From: Alphaproteobacteria bacterium | GTDB lineage: Bacteria; Pseudomonadota; Alphaproteobacteria; GCA-2731375 | DNA length: 64,000 nucleotides | Direction of reading: 5' to 3' | NCBI GenBank assembly: GCA_016776605.1 | Contig: JADHTB010000006.1 | Span: 1-64,000, forward strand | Shown here: piece by piece, positions 42,740 through 52,161 of the stretch | How positions within the stretch are numbered: position 1 is the stretch's first letter | Layout of the letters: each line of letters starts with the position of its first letter | Position numbers and translations under genes: made by a program | The notes under the pieces: generated by a model | What the model saw: the letters and a program-made list of their open reading frames with translations, nothing else | What the model was told of the DNA's origin: nothing | The model's database searches: none

Positions 42740-43164
42740 ATATAAGCCGCTGTCATGGCGACGATGACATAGCGTGCGGTCTTGCCGACGGCGACCAGTG
42801 CCAGAAACAGCAAAAATCGTACCCGAAGCACCCCCGCCACCACGGTCAGGGGATCGCCCACCACCGGCAGCCAGGCGAATAATAGCGACCACAGGCCAAA
42901 GCGTTGAAACCAGGCGCTGGCCCGTTGCTGTTGCGCCTGCGTCAGGGGATACCATCTTCGTTCGCTGAATTGCGACAGGAAACGGCCAAGGAGCCAATTG
43001 ACCACGGCACCGGCGGTATTGCCGGCGGCGGCGACCGCGATGGCCGGCCACAGCATGGCCGGATTATCCGCGATGATCGTCCAAAGCACGGCTTCCGATG
43101 CCGCCGGCAAAATGGTTGCCGCGACGAATGCACTCAAAAAAAGGGCGGTTAGGGACGACGCCAT
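42736..43164 (-). CDS. YqaA-like small membrane protein
   Basis: 142 residues with four hydrophobic segments and the VTT/DedA-like signature AAAGNTAGAVVNWLLGRFL and FAWLPVVGDPLTVVAGVLR, as in YqaA-family proteins. The family is thought to act in membrane lipid or proton homeostasis; the role here is unknown. The ATG directly abuts the stop codon of the small gene before it, and its 3' end overlaps the convergent CMD gene by four bases. Confidence 0.85.
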   Translation of the reverse strand: MASSLTALFLSAFVAATILPAASEAVLWTIIADNPAMLWPAIAVAAAGNTAGAVVNWLLGRFLSQFSERRWYPLTQAQQQRASAWFQRFGLWSLLFAWLPVVGDPLTVVAGVLRVRFLLFLALVAVGKTARYVIVAMTAAYI

Positions 43165-43296
43165 CTAAGCGGCTTCGGATTTGAGCGTTTTGATCTGGTG
43201 CCCGGCCCCGTTCTCGATCACGTTCTCGACCATGTCCGGGTGGGTGAAGTCGCGGATATCCGCACCCGTCGGGCCGCTATTGGAATGGCTGGTCAT
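43165..43296 (-). CDS. Hypothetical 43-residue protein coupled to yqaA
   Basis: A frame from the ATG at 43296 to the TAG at 43165-43167; the next base starts the YqaA-like gene, so translation is probably coupled. The product has FTHPDMVENVIENGAGHQIK and no transmembrane or signal segment. No family was recognised. The longer in-frame extension to 43434 lacks support. Confidence 0.5.
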   Translation of the reverse strand: MTSHSNSGPTGADIRDFTHPDMVENVIENGAGHQIKTLKSEAA

Positions 43297-43538
43297 GGTT
43301 TTTCCGCCCCGGAGATCGTGCATCCCACCATAGAACGAACCAGTCCATCCCGATACCCACCCCGCCGATAATGTTGACGGGATAGGTCGTTCATGGAACG
43401 GATCGGGCGGCAGGCTCGGTGAATAGGGAGCCAAAATTTATGCGCGAAAAATTTAATACAGCGTAACGTAATGTAAAGAATTTATGACGTAGAATGTGTT
43501 GTAAAAATTTTCCGCATTTTAATAATAGGTAAAAAAAA

Positions 43539-44705
43539 GTGAAAGCTAATCGCTCGCTAGGTAGCGTCAGTCCCGTCGAACGCTCGCTTTTGGAGCAATT
43601 ACAGATTTCCGACCGCGAGATCCAATCCCGTAAGGATCTGCTTGATTTTACACCCGTTGACGAAGCCCGCCTTGGCGACTTGTTACCCGTTGTTGCCGAA
43701 AATCTGGACCGGATCGTGGCGGTGTTCTATGACCGACAGCTGCAATCCCGTGAAATCGCATTGGTTATTGGCGATGCTGACACACTCGAACGGCTGCGCA
43801 ATTCAATGCGGAGTTATCTGCTGGAATTGTTCGAGGGGTTTTACGACTCGACATACGTCAACAAGCGGTTGCGCATCGGCAAGGTCCACCAGCGCATCGG
43901 TGTGTCGCCAAAGCTTTACGTTTCGGCCCTGTCGCTCATGCAGAATACGCTCTATTCAGTGGTATTACCCTTCTCCGGCAAAAGTAAGGACATCGCGAAG
44001 ACCGAGCGCCAACGGTCGTCCGTCCGCAAGCTTCTCATGTTCGATATGCAACTGGTCTTTGATACCTACATTGCCACCCTGATTACCGAGGTCGATACGG
44101 CGCGGACCGAGTTGGAGGAATATGCCGAAGGGTTGGAACGGACCATCGCCGAACGCACCGAACAATTGCGGGATATGAGCACCCGTGACAGCCTGACCAA
44201 GCTATTCAATCAGCGGGGATTCTACGAGAACCTGCGGCGCGAGATCGCCGTGGCGGAACGTAACCACGAGGTGTTGACGCTGGTCTATTTAGATCTGAAT
44301 GGGTTCAAAAAATTGAACGATAGTAAGGGGCACAAGGAAGGAGACCGCATTCTCGGCATGGTTGGCGCGGCGATGAAAAGCGCCATTCGCGACGTTGACT
44401 TTGGTTGCCGATACGGTGGCGATGAATTTTGTATCATCATGCCACGAACGGATCAGGCCCAGGCGCGCGTGGTGTTTGACCGTGTCATCAAGGCATATGA
44501 AAAGGGGCAGATCCACAATGTGACCTTCAGTGCCGGGATCATTCAGACCGGACCGGAGAATTTTATGCATCCTGATACCCTGGTGAAAAGCGCGGATGCC
44601 CTGATGTATAAAGCCAAGGCCAAAGCCAGGAAAAAGCCGGGCCACTACATGGAACATGAACCGGCTAAAAAAACCGCGGCTAAAAGCCGGTTGGTAGCGG
44701 TTTGA
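43539..44705 (+). CDS. Globin-coupled sensor diguanylate cyclase
   Basis: 388 residues. The N-terminal sensor globin (about residues 1-165) has the likely proximal haem His in GKVHQRIGVSPKLYVSAL. A coiled-coil signalling helix follows (EEYAEGLERTIAERTEQL), then a GGDEF domain with active-site RYGGDEFCIIMP and an intact RxxD inhibitory site (RDVD) just upstream. It would make cyclic di-GMP in response to oxygen, and so could control the exopolysaccharide and adhesin systems in this window, an inference. A GTG start follows TAGGT. A short basic C-terminal tail (KKTAAKSR) is unusual. Confidence 0.92.
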   Translation: MKANRSLGSVSPVERSLLEQLQISDREIQSRKDLLDFTPVDEARLGDLLPVVAENLDRIVAVFYDRQLQSREIALVIGDADTLERLRNSMRSYLLELFEGFYDSTYVNKRLRIGKVHQRIGVSPKLYVSALSLMQNTLYSVVLPFSGKSKDIAKTERQRSSVRKLLMFDMQLVFDTYIATLITEVDTARTELEEYAEGLERTIAERTEQLRDMSTRDSLTKLFNQRGFYENLRREIAVAERNHEVLTLVYLDLNGFKKLNDSKGHKEGDRILGMVGAAMKSAIRDVDFGCRYGGDEFCIIMPRTDQAQARVVFDRVIKAYEKGQIHNVTFSAGIIQTGPENFMHPDTLVKSADALMYKAKAKARKKPGHYMEHEPAKKTAAKSRLVAV

Positions 44706-44762
44706 TCTCCACTTTGGTCGCCGACTATTAGCAACGCAGGAATAAGTAGGCGTAGGGCTGCT

Positions 44763-45914
44763 TCAAAGCGGAAAGCCGTGCGTGTCCAATCCCACCAATG
44801 TGCGGCCATAGGTTTGCGCGGAGGTGTCGTAGTTGATCATTTCGTGCTTGGCGGCCATGCTCAGGTCGCGGAAGGCCCTCTGCAGGGCGCTGTCATCGAA
44901 GGCAGAGCGCGCGCCGGATGCCGCCATCAAACGGTCCACGGCGCGGCGGAATAGTTCGACGGCATAGGCGGCCTGAAACTTGGCCTGGGCGCGCAGCGCC
45001 GGGCTATCATCCCGGCCGGCGGCCCGCACCAATAGTTCCAGCGTATCGTCTACCAACCGCCCCGCGCAGGTTATCTCGCCGCGCGCCTCCGCCAACCGCA
45101 TATGCATCCCTGGCCGTTCCAGTTTTGGTTTGCCGGTATAGCGGTCCGTCTGGGCGGTGATCAGCGCCAGCGCGGCATCGAATGCCGCGTCCGCGATGCC
45201 TCTCGTGGCGGCGGCCAGGTAAACCGCCAGGCCCGGAATGATCGGGATGCGATACAACGCGTTGCCGTGCCGCCCGGCCCATTCGCCGCGCCCGCTCAGC
45301 AGCAGGCCTGAATCCATGGCGCGGTGTTCCGGTACCAAGATGTCCTCTGCGGTCGCGTCCACACTGCCCGTTCCCCGCAACCCGATCGTCTGCCAGTTGT
45401 CGTCCAGGGTCAGGTCCGCCCGGGGCACGACCACGTGATACAGGCGGGGCTTGTCGCCGCTTCTGTCTACATTGCCCAGCAGGAACCATGCACCGTGGGC
45501 CGCGCCGGAATTGAACGACCAGCGGCCTGTAATTGCAAAACCGCCGCTGACGGGCGTTATCGCCCCGCTTGGCGCCAGGGAACCGGGGGTGACGCCATCG
45601 GGGCCATCGCGCCAGACGTCGTCTTGCGCCGCTTCTGGAAAGCCGCCGATGATCCAGTCGTGCGCGGCGGAGACCATCAGCACCCAGCCGGCGGCGCTGC
45701 AATGGCGCGAGCAGGTGGTGATGATCTGGGCGGCATCACGGAAGTCGCGCTCTTCACCCCCCGCGCGCTTGGGCACCAGCAGCCGCCACAACCCGGCAGC
45801 CCGCATGGCCTCGACGCTTTCTCCGGCAAGCTGCCGCGCCACATCGGATTTGCCGGTATGCGCGGCCAGTGTGTGCAGCAGGTCGCTGGAAAGGCCTCCG
45901 CTCGCCTGGTTCAT
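44763..45914 (-). CDS. Acyl-CoA dehydrogenase-like flavin monooxygenase (HsaA-like)
   Basis: 383 residues from the ATG at 45914. The fold is acyl-CoA dehydrogenase-like (GLWRLLVPKRAGGEERDF, WSFNSGAAHGAWFLLGN, GLRGTGSVDATAEDILVP), but the catalytic-base region of true dehydrogenases is not obvious, and the C-terminal half matches the type-2 domain of two-component hydroxylases such as HsaA. The likely reaction is FMNH2-dependent hydroxylation of an aromatic or steroid-like ring, needing a separate reductase that is not visible here. Confidence 0.8.
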   Translation of the reverse strand: MNQASGGLSSDLLHTLAAHTGKSDVARQLAGESVEAMRAAGLWRLLVPKRAGGEERDFRDAAQIITTCSRHCSAAGWVLMVSAAHDWIIGGFPEAAQDDVWRDGPDGVTPGSLAPSGAITPVSGGFAITGRWSFNSGAAHGAWFLLGNVDRSGDKPRLYHVVVPRADLTLDDNWQTIGLRGTGSVDATAEDILVPEHRAMDSGLLLSGRGEWAGRHGNALYRIPIIPGLAVYLAAATRGIADAAFDAALALITAQTDRYTGKPKLERPGMHMRLAEARGEITCAGRLVDDTLELLVRAAGRDDSPALRAQAKFQAAYAVELFRRAVDRLMAASGARSAFDDSALQRAFRDLSMAAKHEMINYDTSAQTYGRTLVGLDTHGFPL

Positions 45915-46087
45915 TACATGGTTTCTCGCAAAACTGGCCTGATGCGGCCAAGTCGCTAGGTTCGCATGCGTTCCTGGAAAGTTCAACGCAGCGCCATTTA
46001 TAACTGCCGCATTGGCAATGATCGATAGGTGGATGTTGGATGCAAATCCGGGCATGATGACGGCTATCTAAAAGAAGGGATTCGGCT

Positions 46088-46957
46088 ATGCGAATTACGC
46101 CGTTAAATGATGCCATTGGCGCCCGCGTGGATGGCGTCGACCTGGCCGCCGGCTTTGATGACGAGACATTCGCGGTCCTTCATCAGGCTTGGCTGGACCA
46201 TTGCGTGCTGTTGTTTCGGGGGCAGAAATTAAGCCCCGCCGAATTGGTCGCATTCGCCGCCCGCTTTGGCGCGTTGGAACCGCCTCCCGGCAGTGAAAGG
46301 GATTTACGCGCGGACTCCGGTTCCAAGGAAGCGGACGATATGTGGATCATCTCCAACGTGGTGGAGAACGGCAAGGCCATTGGCGCCCTGGGTTATGGCG
46401 AGGCGGAGTGGCATTCCGATATGACCTATCTGGATGTGCCGCCCACGGCTTCGGTGCTGTACGGACACGAGGTGCCCGCCACGGGGGCCAATACCTGGTT
46501 CGCCAATATGTATCTCGCCTGGGAGCAGATGCCGGCGTCGCTGCGTGCTGGTATCCAAGATGCCCGGGCCCTGCATGATTCCTCCTACACATCCGCCGGC
46601 GACCTGCGCAAGGGGATGGACGACGTGACCGATGTGCGCGCGGCACCGGGCGCGGTGCACCCCATGGTGATCAAGCATCCGGAAAATGGCCGCCAGGCGT
46701 TATTTCTGGGCCGGCGCAAGAATGCCTATATCAAGGGCATGGAGGTGGCGGACAGCGAGGCGATGCTGGACCGGCTGTGGGACTATTGCGTGGCCGACAA
46801 ATTCAGCTATTCCCATAAATGGCAGGCCGGCGATGTGCTGGTCTGGGATAACCGCTCCACCCTGCATCGCCGCGAGGCTTTCGACCCCAAGGCCCGGCGC
46901 ATCCTGTGGCGCTGCCAAATCACGGGCACGGCCCTGCCGGCCGCCAGTGCCGCCTGA
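46088..46957 (+). CDS. TauD/TfdA-family 2-oxoglutarate-dependent dioxygenase
   Basis: 289 residues. The iron-binding HxD is in EWHSDMTY and the distal His in WDNRSTLHRR; Arg in KARRILWRCQI should bind 2-oxoglutarate. Relatives hydroxylate taurine, 2,4-D and other acids. An Asn/Asp-rich N-terminal half carries GARVDGVDLAAGF, a family hallmark. Divergent from the HsaA-like gene, suggesting a shared oxidative pathway. The substrate is unknown. Confidence 0.9.
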   Translation: MRITPLNDAIGARVDGVDLAAGFDDETFAVLHQAWLDHCVLLFRGQKLSPAELVAFAARFGALEPPPGSERDLRADSGSKEADDMWIISNVVENGKAIGALGYGEAEWHSDMTYLDVPPTASVLYGHEVPATGANTWFANMYLAWEQMPASLRAGIQDARALHDSSYTSAGDLRKGMDDVTDVRAAPGAVHPMVIKHPENGRQALFLGRRKNAYIKGMEVADSEAMLDRLWDYCVADKFSYSHKWQAGDVLVWDNRSTLHRREAFDPKARRILWRCQITGTALPAASAA

Positions 46958-46988
46958 TGTAGGCTGAAAATAAAAGAGACCGCCAACA

Positions 46989-47029
46989 CGTCACACCCGC
47001 GAAAGCGGGTGTCCAGGGCGGCAATGACG
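46989..47029. repeat. Alphaproteobacterial-type palindromic repeat
   Basis: CGTCA...TGACG encloses ACACCCGC-GAAA-GCGGGTGT (46993-47012), a perfect 8-bp stem with a GAAA tetraloop. It belongs to a class of GCGAAAGC-centred palindromes common in alphaproteobacterial genomes. Located between convergent genes, it may also end transcription. Confidence 0.75.
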
Positions 47030-47032
47030 CAT

Positions 47033-48199
47033 TCATTTCTCGATGAATGAGCGCCCGATGAGCTGGCGGTGGATCTGGTTGGTGCCTTCATAGATCTGGG
47101 TGATCTTGGCATCCCGCATATAGCGTTCCACGGCGTAATCCTTGCAATAGCCATAGCCGCCGAACAATTGCACCGCATCCGTGGTGATCCGCATGGCCAC
47201 GTCCGAGGCGCGCATTTTCAGCATCGAGGCTTCGATGCCGATATCCTCCACTCCCGCATCGATCATGGCGCCAACCCGCCACAGCCAGCTTTCGCAGAGC
47301 GCCAGATCGGTGGCCATGTCGGCCAGCATGAACTGGATACCCTGGAATTCAATAATGTTGCGGCCCGATTGCTGCCGTTGATTGATGTAGGCAACCGCGT
47401 CTTCAAAGGCGGCGCGGGCGATGCCCAGGGCGTGGGCGGCGATGGAGGGGCGGGATTTGTTCAGGGCCGAGAACAGAATTTTCAAGCCATCGCCCGGTTC
47501 GCACAGCAGGTTTTCACGGGGCACGCGCACGTTGTCGAAGGCGAGGGAGGCGGTGGAGGCGGCGCGCTGGCCCATCTTGTCCTCCTTGCCCAGAACCGTC
47601 AGGCCTTCGGCGCCCTTTTCCACCAGCACGACGGAGATCGCCGCCTTGTCATTTTCGATTTCAGACCATTTGCCGAACAGCACATACAAATCCGCATGGT
47701 CGCCGCAGGTGATAAAGGTCTTGCCGCCGTTGATGACAATATGCTCCCCATCGGGCGTGAAGCGGGTCTTCATGCCGGTGGCATCGGACCCGGCGGTGGG
47801 TTCCGTAATACAGAGCGAGACCAGGCCGCCATCGGCAATTCGCGGCAATAATTTGGTCTTTTGTTGGTGGCTGGCAAAATCGATTACCGGCTTGACCGCG
47901 TGAAATGTCGTGCCCCAGACCATGGCCGTGGCCGCGCAGGCCTTGGCCATCTCGCGGATCGCCGCCAGATAGCCCACATAGGACATCCTGGCCCCGCCAT
48001 ATTCGTCGGGAATGAACATGCCGTTCAGGCCCAGCTTGTTGATGGCATGCACGTTGTCCCAGGGGAACTCGCCGCTGCGGTCATAGTCCGCCGCCCGCGG
48101 CGCCAATTGATCCCGGCACAGGACGCGCACCGCATCCAATAGCATGCGCTCCTCTTCCGGTAGATCGAGGCTGCCGTCCAGGCGCTGTAACACTGTCAT
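47033..48199 (-). CDS. Acyl-CoA dehydrogenase
   Basis: 388 residues, full length. FAD-binding CITEPTAGSDATGMKTRF, WxT-like FITCGDHADLYVLFGK, and C-terminal LFGGYGYCKDYAVERYMRDAKITQIYEGTNQIHR with the usual catalytic Glu region (quoted in parts). It catalyses alpha,beta-dehydrogenation of an acyl-CoA with electrons passed to ETF. It is the last gene of the ECH-SDR-ACAD set, 10 bases after the SDR stop. The isovaleryl/short-branched or short-chain type is plausible; exact chain specificity cannot be read. Confidence 0.92.
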   Translation of the reverse strand: MTVLQRLDGSLDLPEEERMLLDAVRVLCRDQLAPRAADYDRSGEFPWDNVHAINKLGLNGMFIPDEYGGARMSYVGYLAAIREMAKACAATAMVWGTTFHAVKPVIDFASHQQKTKLLPRIADGGLVSLCITEPTAGSDATGMKTRFTPDGEHIVINGGKTFITCGDHADLYVLFGKWSEIENDKAAISVVLVEKGAEGLTVLGKEDKMGQRAASTASLAFDNVRVPRENLLCEPGDGLKILFSALNKSRPSIAAHALGIARAAFEDAVAYINQRQQSGRNIIEFQGIQFMLADMATDLALCESWLWRVGAMIDAGVEDIGIEASMLKMRASDVAMRITTDAVQLFGGYGYCKDYAVERYMRDAKITQIYEGTNQIHRQLIGRSFIEK

Positions 48200-48209
48200 A
48201 ATTCAGACC

Positions 48210-48956
48210 TTACTGGTTGATGCTTTGGCCGCCATCCATGACGATGGTCTCGCCGGTCAGGCTGGGCAGATCCTCGGCAACCAATATGGCGACCAGGCGG
48301 GCGACTTCATCGACGGTGCTGGCCGCGCCCGTGGGGATGCGGCGGCGGATGAAGTCCTTGAAACTATCATGTTTCATATATTCGGCGTTCAGGTCGGTCA
48401 TGACAAAACCGGGCGCTATATCGATCACGCGGATTTTGTCTTTCGCCCATTCCACCGCCAGGGTGCGGGTTAACGCCCCCAAGGCCGCCTTGGTGCAGTT
48501 GTAGGCCAGGTTCCGCTTCACGCCCAGGCGCTCGAAGAAGGAGCCGATATTGATAATCAGGCCGCCGCCATTGGCGGTCAGGTGCGGGTAAACTTCGCGG
48601 CAGGCTAAAAACGGCCCGGTGATGTTGGTGGCCAGTACGCGGTCAAAATCGGCCTTGGTATATTCCGCACTGACGCCTTCATGGTGCAGGCCGGCGTTGT
48701 TGATCAGAACATCGATACGCCCGGCCTGTTTGGCCAGGGCAGTCAGGGCTGCGGTGATCTGCGCTTCATCCTCCATATCGCAGGCCAGATTGATCAGGTT
48801 GCCGGAGACCTCCCGGTCTTCCGGGCCAAGGCCCTTGCGCGATAGGCAACCGATGGTGTGGCCGCGCGCGGCCAGTTCCGCCACCAGCCCAGAGCCGATG
48901 CCCCGGCTGGCGCCGGTCACGGCGATGATCTTGCCCTCTGTCAAACCGGCCGCCAT
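48210..48956 (-). CDS. SDR-family oxidoreductase
   Basis: 248 residues. Classical short-chain dehydrogenase features: cofactor motif TGASRGIGSG, NNAG, catalytic Ser in INIGSFFE and YNCTK (YxxxK). Typical of 3-ketoacyl or 3-hydroxyacyl oxidoreductases. It lies two bases after the enoyl-CoA hydratase stop and 10 bases before the acyl-CoA dehydrogenase start, so the three genes form one operon for acyl-CoA breakdown. Confidence 0.92.
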   Translation of the reverse strand: MAAGLTEGKIIAVTGASRGIGSGLVAELAARGHTIGCLSRKGLGPEDREVSGNLINLACDMEDEAQITAALTALAKQAGRIDVLINNAGLHHEGVSAEYTKADFDRVLATNITGPFLACREVYPHLTANGGGLIINIGSFFERLGVKRNLAYNCTKAALGALTRTLAVEWAKDKIRVIDIAPGFVMTDLNAEYMKHDSFKDFIRRRIPTGAASTVDEVARLVAILVAEDLPSLTGETIVMDGGQSINQ

Positions 48957-48958
48957 GC

Positions 48959-49726
48959 CTAGCGGTCCTTGAATTTTGGCGCGCGCTTTTCCAGAAAAGC
49001 ATTGGCGCCTTCCGTCGAATCCTCGCCCTGGAAAGCCAGGGTGTTCAGATCCCGTTCGATCAGCATCCCTTCGCCCAGGGCCGTGTTGTCGGCCCGCATG
49101 ACCGCTTCCCGGCCATAGCGCAAGACCGGCAGGGAAAAACCTGCAAATTCGCGGGCATAGGCAATGGCGCCATCCACGGCGGGGGCCTCGACCAGGCGGT
49201 TGATCAGGCCCATGCTCAGGGCTTCTTCCGCGCTGACCATGCGTCCGGTCATGACCATATCCAGGGCGCGCCCCTGGCCGACCAGACGGGGCAGGCGCTG
49301 GGTGCCGCCATAGCCGGGGATCAGGCCCAGCTTAATTTCCGGCACCCCCAGTCTGGCGTTCGCCGTGGCCACGCGCAGGGTACATGCGGTCGCCAGTTCC
49401 AGACCGCCGCCCAGGGCATAGCCGTTAATCACCGCCACCGAGGGTATGGTCAGGCTATCCAGCTTGGCGAAGGTCTGCTGGCCAAACTCGGTCGAGGCCA
49501 TGGCTTCGACAATGTTGCGGCCCATGAACTCCGAAATATCGGCCCCGGCGCAAAAGGCCTTGTCGCCGGCCCCGGTGATCAACAGGGCGCGGGCATCGGA
49601 TGCCGCGGCCTCGTCGATGGCCGCGCCGATATCCCTGACGACCTGGACGCTCAAGGCATTCAACGCTTCCGGCCGGTTCAAGGTGATCAGGGCGAATTCT
49701 TCAACTCTGGTGAGTTCAACAGGCAT
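48959..49726 (-). CDS. Enoyl-CoA hydratase/isomerase family protein
   Basis: 255 residues from the ATG at 49726 (GGAGGAG upstream; the longer frame to 49993 is rejected). Crotonase fold: ITLNRPEALNALS, AFCAGADISEF (oxyanion hole), GYALGGGLELA and PEIKLGLIPGYGGTQRLPR, the last two holding the likely catalytic Glu residues. It hydrates enoyl-CoA in the same pathway as the SDR and dehydrogenase that follow. Confidence 0.93.
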   Translation of the reverse strand: MPVELTRVEEFALITLNRPEALNALSVQVVRDIGAAIDEAAASDARALLITGAGDKAFCAGADISEFMGRNIVEAMASTEFGQQTFAKLDSLTIPSVAVINGYALGGGLELATACTLRVATANARLGVPEIKLGLIPGYGGTQRLPRLVGQGRALDMVMTGRMVSAEEALSMGLINRLVEAPAVDGAIAYAREFAGFSLPVLRYGREAVMRADNTALGEGMLIERDLNTLAFQGEDSTEGANAFLEKRAPKFKDR

Positions 49727-49794
49727 GGCGCGGCTCCTCCGGACAGTAATTTCCAAAGTGTAGAGGGGGCGCTGGCCGGGGACAAGCGCGCGGC

Positions 49795-52140
49795 TTATAG
49801 GGCCGCGATCTCCTGGCGCAGTTCGGCCAGCAAAACAGCGCTTTTGTCCAGGTGCAGCGCCTCCGAATCCAGGATCGCGGTGAAGGCCCGTTTCTTTATC
49901 GCCACGACATCGATGCCATCGGCTGCTTGCTCCAGATCGGCGCAGTTGATGACGATATCTATCAAACGCTCGGCACCATGCAGGCGGCCCCACAAATAGT
50001 CGTTTTCCCGGTGCTGGCGGCTGAAAAAGGCGGCGAAATGACCCATGCCCGCGCCCTTTAACGTTGTCTCGCCTCTGCCCCGGCCTAGGCTGTCGGCGTC
50101 ATCGGGTGAAATCCGATCCACCCGAATTTCATCGAATTCCCCAACGTCGCGCCACGACGTAACCGTGAAGGACAATACATCCCAGAAGGCGAACCCTATG
50201 AAGCTGTTCAACAAGGCATGCCCTGCCGCGGTGGGCAATTCGGCATTGGTTGCCTGATCAAGCATCTGGTCGACCCGCCGGCTCATGCCGCTCAGGCCGA
50301 AATCGTCGGCCACCAGGCCGATCAGGGCGCCGATGTTATCCTCCCGGCCGGCTTCGATGCTGGCGGCCATGTCCCGGCAACGGTGGCTCAGCACCGCCGC
50401 GTCGCGGCAGCACCGCAGATCTTCCAACAGATCATAGATCCGCCCTTTTGTCCGATCCAGGGCGTCCGCGATTTCCGAGGTGCGGTAGGTCCCGTACAAT
50501 TCGTTCAAGCCGCGTACCACGAAGCGCAGCCGCCGCGCGCGGTAATCTGCGTCCAAGCCGCGTAAAAATGCCGCCTGCGCCGCGACGTCGCCGCCGCCAT
50601 TCCGGGGATAGACCCCGGCATCGTTGGCCCAGTTCCGCAACCGTTCGGCCCAGCCATCAATGGCGGCCCGGTCCGCCCGGCGCTGGCCTGATTGGGCCAG
50701 AATGGTCGCCAGCTGCTCGATAACCGCTTCGATCCGAAGGCGTACATAGCCTTCAAAGGCATAACCGGACCTCTCCGTCGCCATGTGGCCGGCACTGGCC
50801 CGCCATTCGGCAAACTGCTCTGTCGTGAACGGGGCTGTAACGGCCTCGCCCATGATCTCGGCCACCATTTCACCGATCCGTGGCATGGCGCTATCCAGCA
50901 CGGTTTTCAGGCGGCGGACCCGTACGTTGAAACCATTTATCCAATCCAACTCGTCACGGATCGGTTCATTTCGCGGAATATCCGACAAGGCGCCTTTCAG
51001 GGTTCGCAGCATGCTGGGCGCGCGGCGTGGGCCATTACCATTGCCGTTGTCCTGTTTGGGATCAGGATCAATATAGACCAGACGGCGATCAACCTGGCGG
51101 TAGGCGGGGCGTTGTTTGATGGAGTCGATGGCCTGGGCAAAGGGTTTGTTGTTCAACACGCTGCCGTCGATAAAGGCCGTATCCTCCGGGTTCTCGCCAG
51201 CGATATCATAGGCGGTGAAATTGCTCTCCAGAAATTTCTTCCGCCCGTCCCAGCGCCCCTTGTGCCGGACCACCAGGCGGTCGATCTCGGCAATTCGGGC
51301 CGGGGGAAAAGCGCCGGGAAAGGACGATGTCGCCCGTGCGGCAAAAACCAGTGCCGGCACGTCTGGGGCATCGAAATCGGTGGTCATGTTGTCAGGCGTG
51401 ATACAGCGGTGGCGAAAATGCAAGGTATGGCGATGCTCCCGCTCGGTGATCACATGCGGATCATGCAGGGGGATGCGCTGGCTGTAACCAAAAAAATCAG
51501 TCAGGGTGACATACAGGTCCAGCCATTGGCCAGGCGGTGTTAACGAGGCGCGCGGCGAGGCGCCTTGGCCCATGGCGACCATGCCGTCATACAACGTATC
51601 GCACAGGGCCGGGCCGCCGAATGGCGGGCGAAACCAGCGCGAACGGATGAACAGAGACAGTTTATCGCGCATTTCCTGATTGGGGGCCAGACGGGTCATA
51701 CTGCGCCGGGTTAGGCCCCATCGTAGTACCGGCCGCAGGATCCATTTGCTCCACGTGGTGGCCCGGCGGTCCGGCGCCAGCAATCTGGCGACATCCGCCT
51801 TGTTCAGCCACATATCGCGCAAGGGATCAAAGGCCAGGTCCAGGGCCAGGGCCCGGGCCAGTAAAATACCATTGATGCCCCCCGCCGAGGCGCCGGCAAT
51901 GACATCCACCACCACATGCAAGTTCACGTGCTGGCCGATGTCGCGAAACAAATCCAGATAGACGGCTTCCGTATCGGTATAATCGCTATTCGTGGCCCGC
52001 CCGCCCGCCTCGACGCCCGCCTGATGATCCGCCGAGGCGCGGGCCAGTTTCAGAATTTCCTTGCTGACACCATGCATGTAGACGGCCAGCGAAACGCCGC
52101 CGTAACAGACCAAGGCCAGACGCAGTTCTTTTTTCCGCAT
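49795..52140 (-). CDS. Patatin-like phospholipase
   Basis: 781 residues. The N-terminal patatin domain has the start ALVCYGGVSLAVYMHGVSKE, nucleophile elbow GASAGGINGILLA and catalytic Asp in FIDGSVLNNKP. A long C-terminal region (about residues 400-781), as in DUF3376-type patatin proteins, has no recognised catalytic motif. It probably hydrolyses phospholipids or other acyl esters. No signal peptide is evident, so cytoplasmic or membrane-associated. It is flanked by a palindromic element 21 bases upstream of its start. Confidence 0.88.
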   Translation of the reverse strand: MRKKELRLALVCYGGVSLAVYMHGVSKEILKLARASADHQAGVEAGGRATNSDYTDTEAVYLDLFRDIGQHVNLHVVVDVIAGASAGGINGILLARALALDLAFDPLRDMWLNKADVARLLAPDRRATTWSKWILRPVLRWGLTRRSMTRLAPNQEMRDKLSLFIRSRWFRPPFGGPALCDTLYDGMVAMGQGASPRASLTPPGQWLDLYVTLTDFFGYSQRIPLHDPHVITEREHRHTLHFRHRCITPDNMTTDFDAPDVPALVFAARATSSFPGAFPPARIAEIDRLVVRHKGRWDGRKKFLESNFTAYDIAGENPEDTAFIDGSVLNNKPFAQAIDSIKQRPAYRQVDRRLVYIDPDPKQDNGNGNGPRRAPSMLRTLKGALSDIPRNEPIRDELDWINGFNVRVRRLKTVLDSAMPRIGEMVAEIMGEAVTAPFTTEQFAEWRASAGHMATERSGYAFEGYVRLRIEAVIEQLATILAQSGQRRADRAAIDGWAERLRNWANDAGVYPRNGGGDVAAQAAFLRGLDADYRARRLRFVVRGLNELYGTYRTSEIADALDRTKGRIYDLLEDLRCCRDAAVLSHRCRDMAASIEAGREDNIGALIGLVADDFGLSGMSRRVDQMLDQATNAELPTAAGHALLNSFIGFAFWDVLSFTVTSWRDVGEFDEIRVDRISPDDADSLGRGRGETTLKGAGMGHFAAFFSRQHRENDYLWGRLHGAERLIDIVINCADLEQAADGIDVVAIKKRAFTAILDSEALHLDKSAVLLAELRQEIAAL

Positions 52141-52161
52141 GTTTCCCGTCCTATCGGACCA

